From positions 1 to 64,000 of the forward strand of contig NZ_JAEMVA010000001.1 of NCBI RefSeq assembly GCF_029215955.1: DNA of 64,000 nucleotides. Reading direction: 5' to 3'. A program made the position numbers and the translations under genes. The DNA comes from Sulfurimonas sp. SAG-AH-194-I05 (GTDB lineage: Bacteria > Campylobacterota > Campylobacteria > Campylobacterales > Sulfurimonadaceae). Below are positions 54,831-62,624 of this stretch, piece by piece. Within the stretch, counting starts at the first letter, position 1. Every line of letters starts with the position of its first letter. The notes under the pieces were generated by a model. It worked only from the letters and a program-made list of their open reading frames with translations. It made no database searches and was not told the DNA's origin.

Positions 54831-55778
54831 ATGAAAAATAAAGAACCTTTAATTGCAGTTGTAGTTATTTTCTTCTCTTTAGTAACATACTATTTGGTTG
54901 AGCCTTATGCACATCATGTACTACATAAAGAAGTTATAAGTAAAAACTTTGCGTATGCTGACTTACCGGCGATTACAAAAACTGGTGATGCAACACGTGG
55001 TCAAGAGCTTTTGATGGGTGCAGGGGCGTGTGTTGGATGTCACTCTATAGAAGTTGCCGGTATACCAGCAACAATGACACCACATGATGCTGCTGCTGCT
55101 TATGGTGTAAATCCACCTGACCTTAGTAACATGGGTGTAATGTACGATGAAAAATTCTTAGCAGATGTTATTAAAAATCCTTCCCATGCTATGATGAATG
55201 AACATATGTTTGACGCTGAAAAAGGCTTAATGCACCCTATGCCTCCTTTTTATGGTGCAGGTGGTGACATAGACCAAGAGGTAGCTGACATGGTAGCGTA
55301 TATGCAATCTATTTCAGTTACTAAAGAAGACGTTACTCCAAAAATGGCATATGAAAATGCATGTGGAAGATGCCACGCTTTAGAGTATGAAAAATGGACA
55401 CAAATTGGTACACATAAAAACTTTAAAGATAAAAAAGACGATTTAGCATACCAAATTGACTTTATTAAGTACAAAGAGTCTATTACTGGGTTTATGGGAA
55501 AACTTCCACCAGATTTAAGTATGTATATCCGTTCACGTGGAGAGCATTTTATAAGTACATTTATAGAAGACCCGCAAGCACATTTACCAGGAACAAGTAT
55601 GCCTCGTGTTGGTGTAACTGCGGACACAGCTGAAAAAGTAATCGAGTACCTTAAAGATGCTGGAGATACTAAAAGAGTTGAAAGAGAAGAAATTGGACAG
55701 TATGTAATGATATACATCGTTATATTTGCTATTTTTGCTTTCCTTTGGAAACGCCAAGTTTGGAAAGAATTACATTAA
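54831..55778 (+). CDS. petC: diheme cytochrome c subunit of the bc1 complex
   Basis: A 315-residue protein with an N-terminal helix (about 7-24), two heme-c sites CVGCH (67-71) and CGRCH (178-182), and a C-terminal membrane helix (about 290-308). This two-heme protein replaces cytochrome c1 in Campylobacterota. It ends the petABC operon and is followed by the possible sRNA and strong terminator. Confidence 0.94.
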   Translation: MKNKEPLIAVVVIFFSLVTYYLVEPYAHHVLHKEVISKNFAYADLPAITKTGDATRGQELLMGAGACVGCHSIEVAGIPATMTPHDAAAAYGVNPPDLSNMGVMYDEKFLADVIKNPSHAMMNEHMFDAEKGLMHPMPPFYGAGGDIDQEVADMVAYMQSISVTKEDVTPKMAYENACGRCHALEYEKWTQIGTHKNFKDKKDDLAYQIDFIKYKESITGFMGKLPPDLSMYIRSRGEHFISTFIEDPQAHLPGTSMPRVGVTADTAEKVIEYLKDAGDTKRVEREEIGQYVMIYIVIFAIFAFLWKRQVWKELH

Positions 55779-55799
55779 GTTTATAGAGATAATTTATGC

Positions 55800-55805
55800 T
55801 ATAAT
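55800..55805 (+). promoter_or_regulatory. extended -10 promoter after petC
   Basis: TGCTATAAT is an extended -10 box located 22 bases past the petC stop. It would start a transcript near 55812 that ends at the strong terminator, with no ORF between. Confidence 0.45.
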
Positions 55806-55811
55806 AAATTT

Positions 55812-55908
55812 GTTAAACAAAACTTTCTTTTATATTTACAGCTGATTACTGTAAAGGGTATTAGATATTAAAAGGGGCAGCATGATTTTTCATGTTGCCC
55901 CTTTTTTT
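55812..55908 (+). ncRNA. candidate small RNA downstream of petC
   Basis: About 97 bases between an extended -10 promoter and a strong terminator. It holds a 7-bp hairpin (TTTACAG with CTGTAAA) and then the terminator stem. There is no credible ORF. It could be a free sRNA or simply the petC 3' untranslated region. Confidence 0.4.
55870..55908 (+). terminator. strong intrinsic terminator of petABC
   Basis: AAAAGGGGCAGCATG (55870-55884) pairs with CATGTTGCCCCTTTT (55891-55905) around ATTTTT, with one G-U pair, and ends in eight T. The clearest terminator in the window. Confidence 0.92.
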
Positions 55909-56019
55909 TGCTTTTTTAGAAAGTAGTATTTATGCTATTAATTTTGTCGTTTTGTTTCGTAACACGACTTTATTAATAAAGGGAGGGATTTAATCACCCC
56001 TCTGCATAAATATTAATGC

Positions 56020-56025
56020 TATAAT
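56020..56025 (+). promoter_or_regulatory. extended -10 promoter of the RDD gene
   Basis: TGCTATAAT ends 6 bases before the ATG at 56032. The expected transcription start coincides with the start codon, suggesting a leaderless mRNA. Confidence 0.5.
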
Positions 56026-56031
56026 TACTTT

Positions 56032-56496
56032 ATGAGATTCAGAAACCTAAAAAAACAAGCAAACAAAAAGAACTTTCAAAAAAAAGAACTTCCAAATATC
56101 AAATATGCTTCTTATGCCGATAGAATAAAAGCATTTATAGTGGACCTTTTTATGATATATGCTCCCTTGCTTTATATAATCACTTATGTATTTATGGATG
56201 GAAAAGATGATTTTCAGTCTTCTCAGGTTGCTCCTTTTATGGGAGTAGTAGTTTATGGGCTTATATATTCTGTTTTATTAACTAAGTTTGGGCAGACACC
56301 TGGGAAAAAAGCGTATGAAATTGAGACAGTAGATGCTAAAACGTATAAAAGAATTGGACTATCTCGAGCAATTTGGCGGTATATTTGCTTTTTATTTACG
56401 GCTACGACACTTTTAGGGTTACTTTTACCACTTTATACAAAAGAAAAAAAAGCACTTCATGACATCCTATCAGGCACTATAAATAGGTCTTTGTGA
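56032..56496 (+). CDS. RDD-family membrane protein
   Basis: A 154-residue protein with a basic N-terminus and about three helices. The RDD signature is ASYADRIKAFIVDLFMIY (about 23-40), later KFGQTPGKKAYEIETVDA and RAIWRYICFLF, and the ending KALHDILSGT. Family function is not settled, with transport proposed. The ATG has no ribosome-binding site. Confidence 0.85.
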   Translation: MRFRNLKKQANKKNFQKKELPNIKYASYADRIKAFIVDLFMIYAPLLYIITYVFMDGKDDFQSSQVAPFMGVVVYGLIYSVLLTKFGQTPGKKAYEIETVDAKTYKRIGLSRAIWRYICFLFTATTLLGLLLPLYTKEKKALHDILSGTINRSL

Positions 56497-56593
56497 CACT
56501 ATATGAAAGTCGATAAAAATTCAAGAGTGTTTCAAAAGTAAACAAAGTGTAAATAAACTTCTCTATTTAAACTTCCTTTAAATTAACAATCAC

Positions 56594-56720
56594 TATAATT
56601 TGGAGTCTCAAATACATTACGGTGTGAGTCTTAGTAAATGAATTGTTCATTCTTTACTAGTTCATTAACTATCACTTCATATTAAGTGGTGTAACAAAAA
56701 AAAACAAAACAGGATTACAA
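56594..56720 (+). promoter_or_regulatory. porin promoter (-10) and 115-base leader
   Basis: A perfect TATAAT (56594-56599) precedes a long untranslated leader holding an imperfect fold-back (AGTAAATGAA with TTCATTCTTTACT, bulged, 56631-56656) and CACTT/AAGTG. AGGATT lies before the ATG. Long leaders are common for porin mRNAs. Confidence 0.5.
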
Positions 56721-57914
56721 ATGAAAAAAATTTTATTATCTGCTGCTGTTGCAGCAATGGCACTAACAACTACAGCTTCTGCATTAGAAGACATCAAGGT
56801 TAACGGTCAAGCTAAAGTTTGGTACGAAACTAACAATGGTGGAGCAACTGGTCTTTTTGATAAAAAGAATGCAACGGGAGAGCTTACTTTTAAACTTGGT
56901 ATGACTGGTAAAAAAGGTAATGTTGGTTTTGGTGCTACTATCGTTCAAACTGGTACTCTTGGTTTAACTACTAACTTAGTTAATGGTGCTCGTTCTGGTG
57001 CTGCTAATACTAGTACTACTACTCCTGCTGGTGTTGTTGATGGAGATATGTTTGTAAGTGAAATGTACATTACTGCTCCTTTAGGTGCTAAAACTTTACT
57101 TAAATTAGGTAAGCAAGAATTACAAACTCCTTTAGCATTTACTGAAAAATGGGCTTCTGTAAACAATACTTTTGATGCTGCTGTAGTTATCAATAACTCT
57201 ATTAGCAATGTAACTTTAGTTGCTGCATATGTTGGTCAAAGTAATGGTGCTGCTCTAAATCTTAACAATGGTTTTACAGGTAGTTACCTAAATCCTACTG
57301 GTACTGCAGGTGGAGCTGGTGCAACATATATGTTAGCATTTCATTATAAAGGTGGAGTAGCTGTTAATGGTTTTGCTTACTCTATTCAAAATGTTGCTAA
57401 AGCATACTGGATCGATGCTTCTACTAAACTTGCTGGAGCTAAGGTTAAAGGTTATGCTGTTCATATGGCAACTGAAACTGTTGGCGCTGACAATACTAAT
57501 GCATTTGCATTATCTGCTGGTATGAAAGCTGGTTCAGTAAACTTATTTGCTGCTGCTTCAACTGTTAGTGATAGCAATGCTGTTGCTGCTTCTTTAGCTG
57601 TAGGTAATACTGCAACTGGTAGTAAGAAAACTAAACTTCCAACTATGGGTTATTACTTAGATGGTTTAGCTGTTTCACAACCAGGTTCAACTGCATTAAA
57701 ACTTAAAGCTTCTGGAAAAGCAGCTGGTATGGGTCTTGCTCTTCAAGGAATTAGAGATGACAACAGTAATACTAATTTAACACAAAATGAATTAAACTTT
57801 ATTGTTACCAAAAAACTAGGTGATTTTAATGTTAAAACAGTGCTTATGCACCGTGATTTCGAAAATACTCCTTCTCAACAACATGTTCGTGTTATTGCAT
57901 CTGTAAACTTTTAG
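56721..57914 (+). CDS. major outer-membrane porin
   Basis: A 397-residue protein with a signal peptide cleaved after about residue 22 (TTTASA). It is rich in G, A, T and N with alternating strands and ends in a C-terminal phenylalanine (VRVIASVNF), as outer-membrane barrels do. Composition and codons (GCT, GGT, ACT, CTT) suggest high expression. Closest to Campylobacterota porins, substrate unspecific. Confidence 0.85.
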   Translation: MKKILLSAAVAAMALTTTASALEDIKVNGQAKVWYETNNGGATGLFDKKNATGELTFKLGMTGKKGNVGFGATIVQTGTLGLTTNLVNGARSGAANTSTTTPAGVVDGDMFVSEMYITAPLGAKTLLKLGKQELQTPLAFTEKWASVNNTFDAAVVINNSISNVTLVAAYVGQSNGAALNLNNGFTGSYLNPTGTAGGAGATYMLAFHYKGGVAVNGFAYSIQNVAKAYWIDASTKLAGAKVKGYAVHMATETVGADNTNAFALSAGMKAGSVNLFAAASTVSDSNAVAASLAVGNTATGSKKTKLPTMGYYLDGLAVSQPGSTALKLKASGKAAGMGLALQGIRDDNSNTNLTQNELNFIVTKKLGDFNVKTVLMHRDFENTPSQQHVRVIASVNF

Positions 57915-57935
57915 TCTAAACTTAGAACTACAGAC

Positions 57936-57957
57936 TTTCCAAGCTTCGGCTTGGAAA
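57936..57957 (+). terminator. UUCG-loop hairpin after the porin
   Basis: TTTCCAAGC pairs perfectly with GCTTGGAAA around TTCG, 22 bases after the stop. The T-rich tract comes a little later, so it may be a terminator or an mRNA-stabilising end. Confidence 0.65.
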
Positions 57958-58015
57958 TATTTCCCTCCTTTTTTCTAAATTAACTTTATTTACCTTTCTT
58001 TTTAATTTTCTTTAG

Positions 58016-58042
58016 TATAATGCTCTTAAATACAATTAAGAG
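58016..58042 (+). promoter_or_regulatory. promoter and inverted repeat before the lipoprotein gene
   Basis: A perfect TATAAT (58016-58021) is followed by CTCTTAA (58023-58029) and TTAAGAG (58036-58042), a perfect inverted repeat spanning the expected start site. The right arm merges with the AGAGAG ribosome-binding region. Confidence 0.5.
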
Positions 58043-58049
58043 AGACTCT

Positions 58050-58793
58050 ATGCAAAAAATAGCCTTTATAACACTTTTAGTCTTAGGAATGATTTTTACA
58101 TCATGTTCACAAATTCCTTTTCAAGCAAAAAAACCCTCAAAAAACACAGCCTTAGTATATGTTTACTCACTTGCAAATGGTTCTATTTCAGATACAGATA
58201 CCGATAGTAAATATAAACTCTTTATAAATGGAAGAAGCACAAATGGTGTTTTAGAAGAGCATGCGTATAATACTTATGATTTTAAAGCAGTAAGTATTAC
58301 CTTGTCAATGACTAGACAGTACCTGGAAAGAAAAAACATAAGTCTTACCCTTAAAGCAGGAAAAGTTTACTATGTCAGAGTACAAACAAACTCAAATAGA
58401 TTTGCTGACTTTGACTTTGAGGTAGTGGATGAAACTACAGCCTTACAAGAACTCAAAGAAACACATTTATCAGGGAAGTACGAAAAGTCTGACTCTATTA
58501 TAGGTTCATTACTAGGTTCAAGTGAAGATAAAAACGATGAACTCATGCAAAAAGACAAAGTAAATACAGGCGCTAAACTCAGTGAATCTGAAATAAATGC
58601 TATGATAGACAAAAGAATGGAAGCCCTAAGAGGTACAAGCACAAGTACATCATCATCAACAAAAGTAATCCAAACAGGAACAAGTTCAGGCTCAAAACTA
58701 AACGACCTAAGAAATGCCTACGAGATGAAAAAACAAGGAATGCTAACAAACGAAGAATTCAAAGCAATGAAAGCTGAGATTTTATCAAAATAA
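58050..58793 (+). CDS. lipoprotein with C-terminal SHOCT domain
   Basis: The ATG at 58050 is chosen (247 residues) since it begins a lipoprotein signal ending MIFTSCS. The middle (about 30-130) resembles the DUF2846-like fold (ALVYVYSL, YKLFINGRS, KAGKVYYVRVQ). A linker rich in Ser and Thr leads to a SHOCT domain (LRNAYEMKKQGMLTNEEFKAM), a short helical module. Function unknown. Together with the next two genes it uses A- and C-rich codons, unlike its neighbours. Confidence 0.72.
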   Translation: MQKIAFITLLVLGMIFTSCSQIPFQAKKPSKNTALVYVYSLANGSISDTDTDSKYKLFINGRSTNGVLEEHAYNTYDFKAVSITLSMTRQYLERKNISLTLKAGKVYYVRVQTNSNRFADFDFEVVDETTALQELKETHLSGKYEKSDSIIGSLLGSSEDKNDELMQKDKVNTGAKLSESEINAMIDKRMEALRGTSTSTSSSTKVIQTGTSSGSKLNDLRNAYEMKKQGMLTNEEFKAMKAEILSK

Positions 58794-58810
58794 ATGCTAA
58801 GGAGTAAAAA

Positions 58811-59200
58811 ATGATAGACTTATCACAAGAGCTAGAAGCAGAAAACTTAACGCAAAAAGACATTATGACCTTTTTGCTTCATAGCACACAGCACACAGCA
58901 ACTAGAGAAGAACTGCAAGCAGTAAAAACAGAACTGAAAAATGAAATTCAAGAAGTAAGAACAGAGCTGAAAAAAGAAATTCAAGAAGTAAGAACAGATA
59001 TGCAAGTACTAAAAACAGAACTAAAAACAGAAATTCAAGAAGTAAGAACAGATATGCAAGTACTAAAAACAGAATTAAAAACAGAAATAAGTAAAATAGA
59101 CGCCAAATTCGATAGAATGCAATGGCTTATAATAAGTACAATAGTTGTTGTACTCTTAAAAGAACAAATTATAAGCGTATTTACGATGCTTGTTAAATAG
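58811..59200 (+). CDS. coiled-coil protein with C-terminal membrane helix
   Basis: Not a recognised family, though it resembles Bdr/DUF1640-like coiled coils. The 129-residue protein has a short N-terminal head, a long coiled coil (about 35-100) built from near-exact repeats, and one membrane helix (about 105-125). AGGAG lies 6 bases before the ATG. Sits between the SHOCT lipoprotein and an Rpn nuclease gene, overlap by none, probably one transcript. Confidence 0.6.
   Translation: MIDLSQELEAENLTQKDIMTFLLHSTQHTATREELQAVKTELKNEIQEVRTELKKEIQEVRTDMQVLKTELKTEIQEVRTDMQVLKTELKTEISKIDAKFDRMQWLIISTIVVVLLKEQIISVFTMLVK
58939..59089 (+). repeat. in-frame tandem repeats of the coiled-coil gene
   Basis: Two 11-residue units (EIQEVRTELKK-type) lead into two 18-residue units (EIQEVRTDMQVLKTELKT), nearly identical at DNA level (54-base unit). 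Such 11- and 18-residue periods suit a slightly right-handed coiled coil. Confidence 0.7.
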
Positions 59201-59216
59201 TTCTCTAAGGAAAAAA

Positions 59217-60113
59217 ATGAAATTCGCAGACCCCAAAAATGACTTAGCTTTTAAAAAGATTTTTGGTGATGAGAATCATACAAATATACTTATTTCATTT
59301 TTAAATTCAGTACTAGACTTTAAAGATGAAAAGACAATAGTAGAAGTGTCTTTAGCAAACCCATACCAAGTACCTAAGATTCCAGAACTAAAAGAAACTA
59401 TCTTAGATATAAAAGCAAAAAATAGAAATAATGACACCTTTATAGTTGAAATGCAAAAAAAAGACTTGGGTGATTTTACGAAAAGAAGCCTTTACTATAC
59501 ATCTAAAGCTTATATATCACAACTCCCACGAGGTCAAGACTATACTAGACTTAAAAAAGTATACTTTATAGGTATACTAAACTTTAATATATTTGAAAAC
59601 AAAAACTATGTATCCAGACATCTTATTATAAATCAAGAAACAAATACCCAAGACTTAGACGACTTTGAATTTAGCTTTATAGAACTCCATAAGTTTAATA
59701 AAGACCTCTCAGAATTAAAATCACACCTAGATAAATGGATATACTTCATAAAAAATGCAAGTGACTTAAGCCTAGTACCAGAACAATATAAAGAAATAAA
59801 AGAGTTCAAAGAAGCATTCAACATAGCAACCCAAACCTCATGGAATAAAAAAGAGATAGAAGTATACGACTACATAAGCCTAAAAGAGTTCGACGAAATA
59901 AACGCTTTAAAAACTGCTGAAAGAAAAGGCATGGAAAAAGGGATGGAAAAAGGCATGGAAAAAGGGATGGAAAAAGGCATGGAAAAAGGCATGGAAAAAG
60001 GCATGGAAAAAAGAAACATTGAAATAGCAAAAAACCTTCTTGATATACTTGATGATGAGATGATTGCTTTAAAAACAGGATTATCCATGGAGTTAATAAA
60101 AAAATTACGATAA
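59217..60113 (+). CDS. Rpn-family PD-(D/E)XK nuclease (putative transposase)
   Basis: Rpn proteins are DNA endonucleases linked to recombination. The 298-residue product (ATG at 59217, AAGGAAA upstream) has the family start FADPKNDLAFKKIFGDENH, the catalytic-type ILDIKAKNRNNDTFIVEMQ (about 69-87) and YYTSKAYISQL. The C-terminus carries seven GMEK repeats and then a short helical tail. Often present in many variable copies per genome. Codon use is A- and C-rich. Confidence 0.87.
   Translation: MKFADPKNDLAFKKIFGDENHTNILISFLNSVLDFKDEKTIVEVSLANPYQVPKIPELKETILDIKAKNRNNDTFIVEMQKKDLGDFTKRSLYYTSKAYISQLPRGQDYTRLKKVYFIGILNFNIFENKNYVSRHLIINQETNTQDLDDFEFSFIELHKFNKDLSELKSHLDKWIYFIKNASDLSLVPEQYKEIKEFKEAFNIATQTSWNKKEIEVYDYISLKEFDEINALKTAERKGMEKGMEKGMEKGMEKGMEKGMEKGMEKRNIEIAKNLLDILDDEMIALKTGLSMELIKKLR
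59928..60011 (+). repeat. seven 12-base repeats encoding GMEK
   Basis: The unit GG[C/G]ATGGAAAAA occurs seven times in tandem (84 bases). Being a multiple of three, copy-number change alters protein length without shifting frame. Confidence 0.9.
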
Positions 60114-60175
60114 TATTTAAAGCTGAGACTTTATCGTAGTAAATTATATTTATAATTTTTTTACATTACCCGTAG

Positions 60176-60181
60176 TATAAT
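60176..60181 (+). promoter_or_regulatory. -10 box of the moaA-queE-queD operon
   Basis: A perfect TATAAT within the palindromic CGTAGTATAATACG, about 70 bases before moaA. The -35 is weak. Confidence 0.45.
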
Positions 60182-60249
60182 ACGTTACTTAATATATAAA
60201 ATTACGGTAAGGCTAATAGTGAAAGAATTCAAGAGAAAAGTAAGACATA

Positions 60250-61215
60250 ATGCTAATCGATAGTTACGACAGAGTAGTAGATTACTTACGTGTTTCAGTT
60301 ACAGAACGTTGTAACTTTAGATGTACCTACTGTATGCCTGAAAAGCCTTTTTCTTGGGTACCTAAAGAAAACCTCCTTACTTTTGAAGAGTTGTTTGAGT
60401 TTATGAAAGTAGCTATTGACGAGGGTGTTAAAAAGATCCGTATTACTGGTGGAGAACCCCTTCTCCGTGAGGGTTTAGATAAATTTATTAGAATGATTTA
60501 TGACTATGCCCCGAGTGTTGACTTAGCAATGACTACAAATGCTTTTTTACTCAAAGGTACAGCACAAAAGCTTAAAGACGCAGGGCTTAAACGTATAAAT
60601 GTAAGTATAGATACTTTAATTCCTAAAGTTGCACAAGATATAGCGGCAAAAGATGTTTTAAAAAATGTTTTAGAAGGTGTTGAAGAAGCTTTAAAAGTTG
60701 GGCTAAAAGTTAAAGTAAATATGGTTCCTATGAAAACTGTAAATGCACAAGAAATAGTAAGTGTTTTAGAATACTGCAAAGAACGAAATATGTCGATTCG
60801 GTTTATAGAATACATGGAAAATAAGTTTGCAGCTAAAGAAATAGTAGGTATGAAGTCTCCTGAACTTTTATCTATTTTATCGGAGCATTATGAGTTTAGT
60901 GATGATGGCTTCGATGGAACTTCACCTTCTCATTATTTTACTATGAAAGATGGGTATCGTTTTGGAATAATAGAACCGTATGAAGATGACTTTTGTAAAA
61001 AATGTAATCGTATACGTTTAACAGCAGAGGGAAACCTTATACCGTGCCTTTATTTTGATGAGGCTTTGAGTATTAGAGACTCTATAAAAGCAGGAGACAT
61101 TAAAGGTGCAGCTCTTGTATTAAAAGAAGTAGTTCGTACGAAACCTGAAAAAAACCGTTGGGGTGGCGAAGACGGAGAAGTCTCTTCACGTGCTTTTTAT
61201 GAAACGGGTGGTTAA
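60250..61215 (+). CDS. moaA: GTP 3',8-cyclase (molybdopterin synthesis)
   Basis: MoaA is a radical-SAM enzyme that with MoaC converts GTP to cyclic pyranopterin phosphate. The 321-residue protein has the N-terminal cluster motif CNFRCTYC (Cys21, Cys25, Cys28), the SAM-binding [12 protein letters not shown], and the C-terminal cluster motif [19 protein letters not shown]. It ends in the essential Gly-Gly. Stop overlaps queE start by one base. Confidence 0.96.
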   Translation: MLIDSYDRVVDYLRVSVTERCNFRCTYCMPEKPFSWVPKENLLTFEELFEFMKVAIDEGVKKIRITGGEPLLREGLDKFIRMIYDYAPSVDLAMTTNAFLLKGTAQKLKDAGLKRINVSIDTLIPKVAQDIAAKDVLKNVLEGVEEALKVGLKVKVNMVPMKTVNAQEIVSVLEYCKERNMSIRFIEYMENKFAAKEIVGMKSPELLSILSEHYEFSDDGFDGTSPSHYFTMKDGYRFGIIEPYEDDFCKKCNRIRLTAEGNLIPCLYFDEALSIRDSIKAGDIKGAALVLKEVVRTKPEKNRWGGEDGEVSSRAFYETGG

Positions 61216-61973
61216 TGCTTTATTTAGTTGAACATTTTTACTCCATTCAAGGAGAAGGAAAGTATACTGGAACACCATCACTTTTTTTAAGGTTTGGTGG
61301 TTGTAACATGAAATGCGAAGGTTTTGGATGTATTGAAACATCTGCTTCTGGTGTAGATATTTTAGGTTGCGACACTGTTTATGCTGTGAATAAAGAACAT
61401 TTTTCACATGCTTGGAAAGAGATTAAACAAACAGAAGAACTTTTAGCAATTCTTGATTTATATGAACTTCCACATGCTGTAGATATTGTACTCACAGGTG
61501 GCGAACCTCTTATTTATGCAAACGATAGTATTTTTATAGATTTTTTAAATGCTTTATATGAAGGTGGGCATAGTATTACTTTTGAAACAAATGCTTCTTT
61601 ACATGTGGACTTTGTTCAATACCCTGTTTACAAAGAATGTATATTTGCTTTATCTGTAAAGCTATCAAACTCTAATGAACCTTTGAAGAAAAGAGTGAAT
61701 GGTGCCGTTATTTATTCTTTAGCAACACATGCAAAAGAGGCATTTTTTAAGTTCTCGATAGATGCAGAGTCTATCAACTTGGGTTTAGAAGAAGAAATAA
61801 ACGATGTAATTATGCACGCACCTCAAACGAAGGTTTATTGCATGCCAGTTGGTGGCAATAAAGAAGAAGTAGAAAAAAACACAGAGCCCCTTATAGAATT
61901 TTGTAAGACAAAAGGGTATAATTTTTCAGATAGACTTCATATAAGAATATGGGATAAAAATAAGGGTGTCTAA
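61215..61973 (+). CDS. queE: 7-carboxy-7-deazaguanine synthase, unusual cysteine loop
   Basis: QueE is a radical-SAM enzyme that makes 7-carboxy-7-deazaguanine in the queuosine pathway. The 252-residue protein begins with the family start YSIQGEGKYTGTPSLFLRF and has DIVLTGGEPL. The cluster motif is atypical: Cys30 and Cys34 are spaced CX3C, then Cys39, an insertion, and Cys52 in GCDTVYAVN, where usual QueE has the third cysteine directly before Asp-Thr/Ser. Overlaps queD by one base. Confidence 0.88.
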   Translation: MLYLVEHFYSIQGEGKYTGTPSLFLRFGGCNMKCEGFGCIETSASGVDILGCDTVYAVNKEHFSHAWKEIKQTEELLAILDLYELPHAVDIVLTGGEPLIYANDSIFIDFLNALYEGGHSITFETNASLHVDFVQYPVYKECIFALSVKLSNSNEPLKKRVNGAVIYSLATHAKEAFFKFSIDAESINLGLEEEINDVIMHAPQTKVYCMPVGGNKEEVEKNTEPLIEFCKTKGYNFSDRLHIRIWDKNKGV

Positions 61974-62554
61974 TGATAATACGTAAACTTTTTAAATTTG
62001 AAAATGCACATATCGTTCGAGGCTGCTCAACTGTACGTTGTAGAAGCTCCATACATGGGCATTCTTATAAGGTAGAATTGCTTTTTGAGTCAGACTTTTT
62101 AGATAATGGTCAAATGGTTTATGATTTTGGACTCATGAAGCAAAATATGAAAGCGCTCATAGATAGTTTTGATCATGCTATTAGTTTATGGAGCGAAGAT
62201 GATGCTTCGTATATCTCTGACATGAAAAAACATTCAGATAGATGGGTGGTTTTACCAGTTTCACCATCAGCAGAACAAATCTCACGTGTGTTATTTGTAA
62301 TAATAGACAAACTTTTAAAACAAACAAGTACTATAAATAATGAAAAAAATGTAAATCTGAACAGTATTATCGTGCATGAAACAGCAACCGGCTACGCACA
62401 ATGTTTTAGTGAAGATGCGTATTCTAAACAAATGGGAAGTATAAATTTAGAAGATATTATATTTTCAGAAACTATAAAAAATGATTGGAGTGACAGTCAA
62501 CTTTTTGAAAAACTAAAAAAAGGTGAGCGTTTTATAAATTTAGATAGTGTTTAG
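61973..62554 (+). CDS. queD: 6-carboxytetrahydropterin synthase
   Basis: QueD converts dihydroneopterin triphosphate to 6-carboxytetrahydropterin, the substrate of QueE. The 193-residue protein has zinc ligands His13, His28 and His30 (FENAHIVRGC; IHGHSYKVE), a catalytic cysteine at 18 or 23, and DFGLMKQNMKALIDSFDHA. It is longer than the E. coli enzyme (about 120) due to insertions in the middle. Last gene of the moaA-queE-queD run. Confidence 0.92.
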   Translation: MIIRKLFKFENAHIVRGCSTVRCRSSIHGHSYKVELLFESDFLDNGQMVYDFGLMKQNMKALIDSFDHAISLWSEDDASYISDMKKHSDRWVVLPVSPSAEQISRVLFVIIDKLLKQTSTINNEKNVNLNSIIVHETATGYAQCFSEDAYSKQMGSINLEDIIFSETIKNDWSDSQLFEKLKKGERFINLDSV

Positions 62555-62624
62555 TACAACTTTGTATTGTTTATGGGGCTGTAGCCTATTACTTATCTTC
62601 TTGGCTTTTTTTTGTCTATGAAAC

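Noticed and set aside
55250-55717. 155-codon minus-strand frame inside petC
   Set aside because: Antisense to the well-supported diheme cytochrome, with no start signals.
59928-60011. GMEK tract as a phase-variation switch
   Set aside because: The unit is 12 bases, so copy changes keep the frame.
59818-60088. Minus-strand frames reading repeated FPCLFPSLF
   Set aside because: They are the reverse of the GMEK repeat tract and not proteins.
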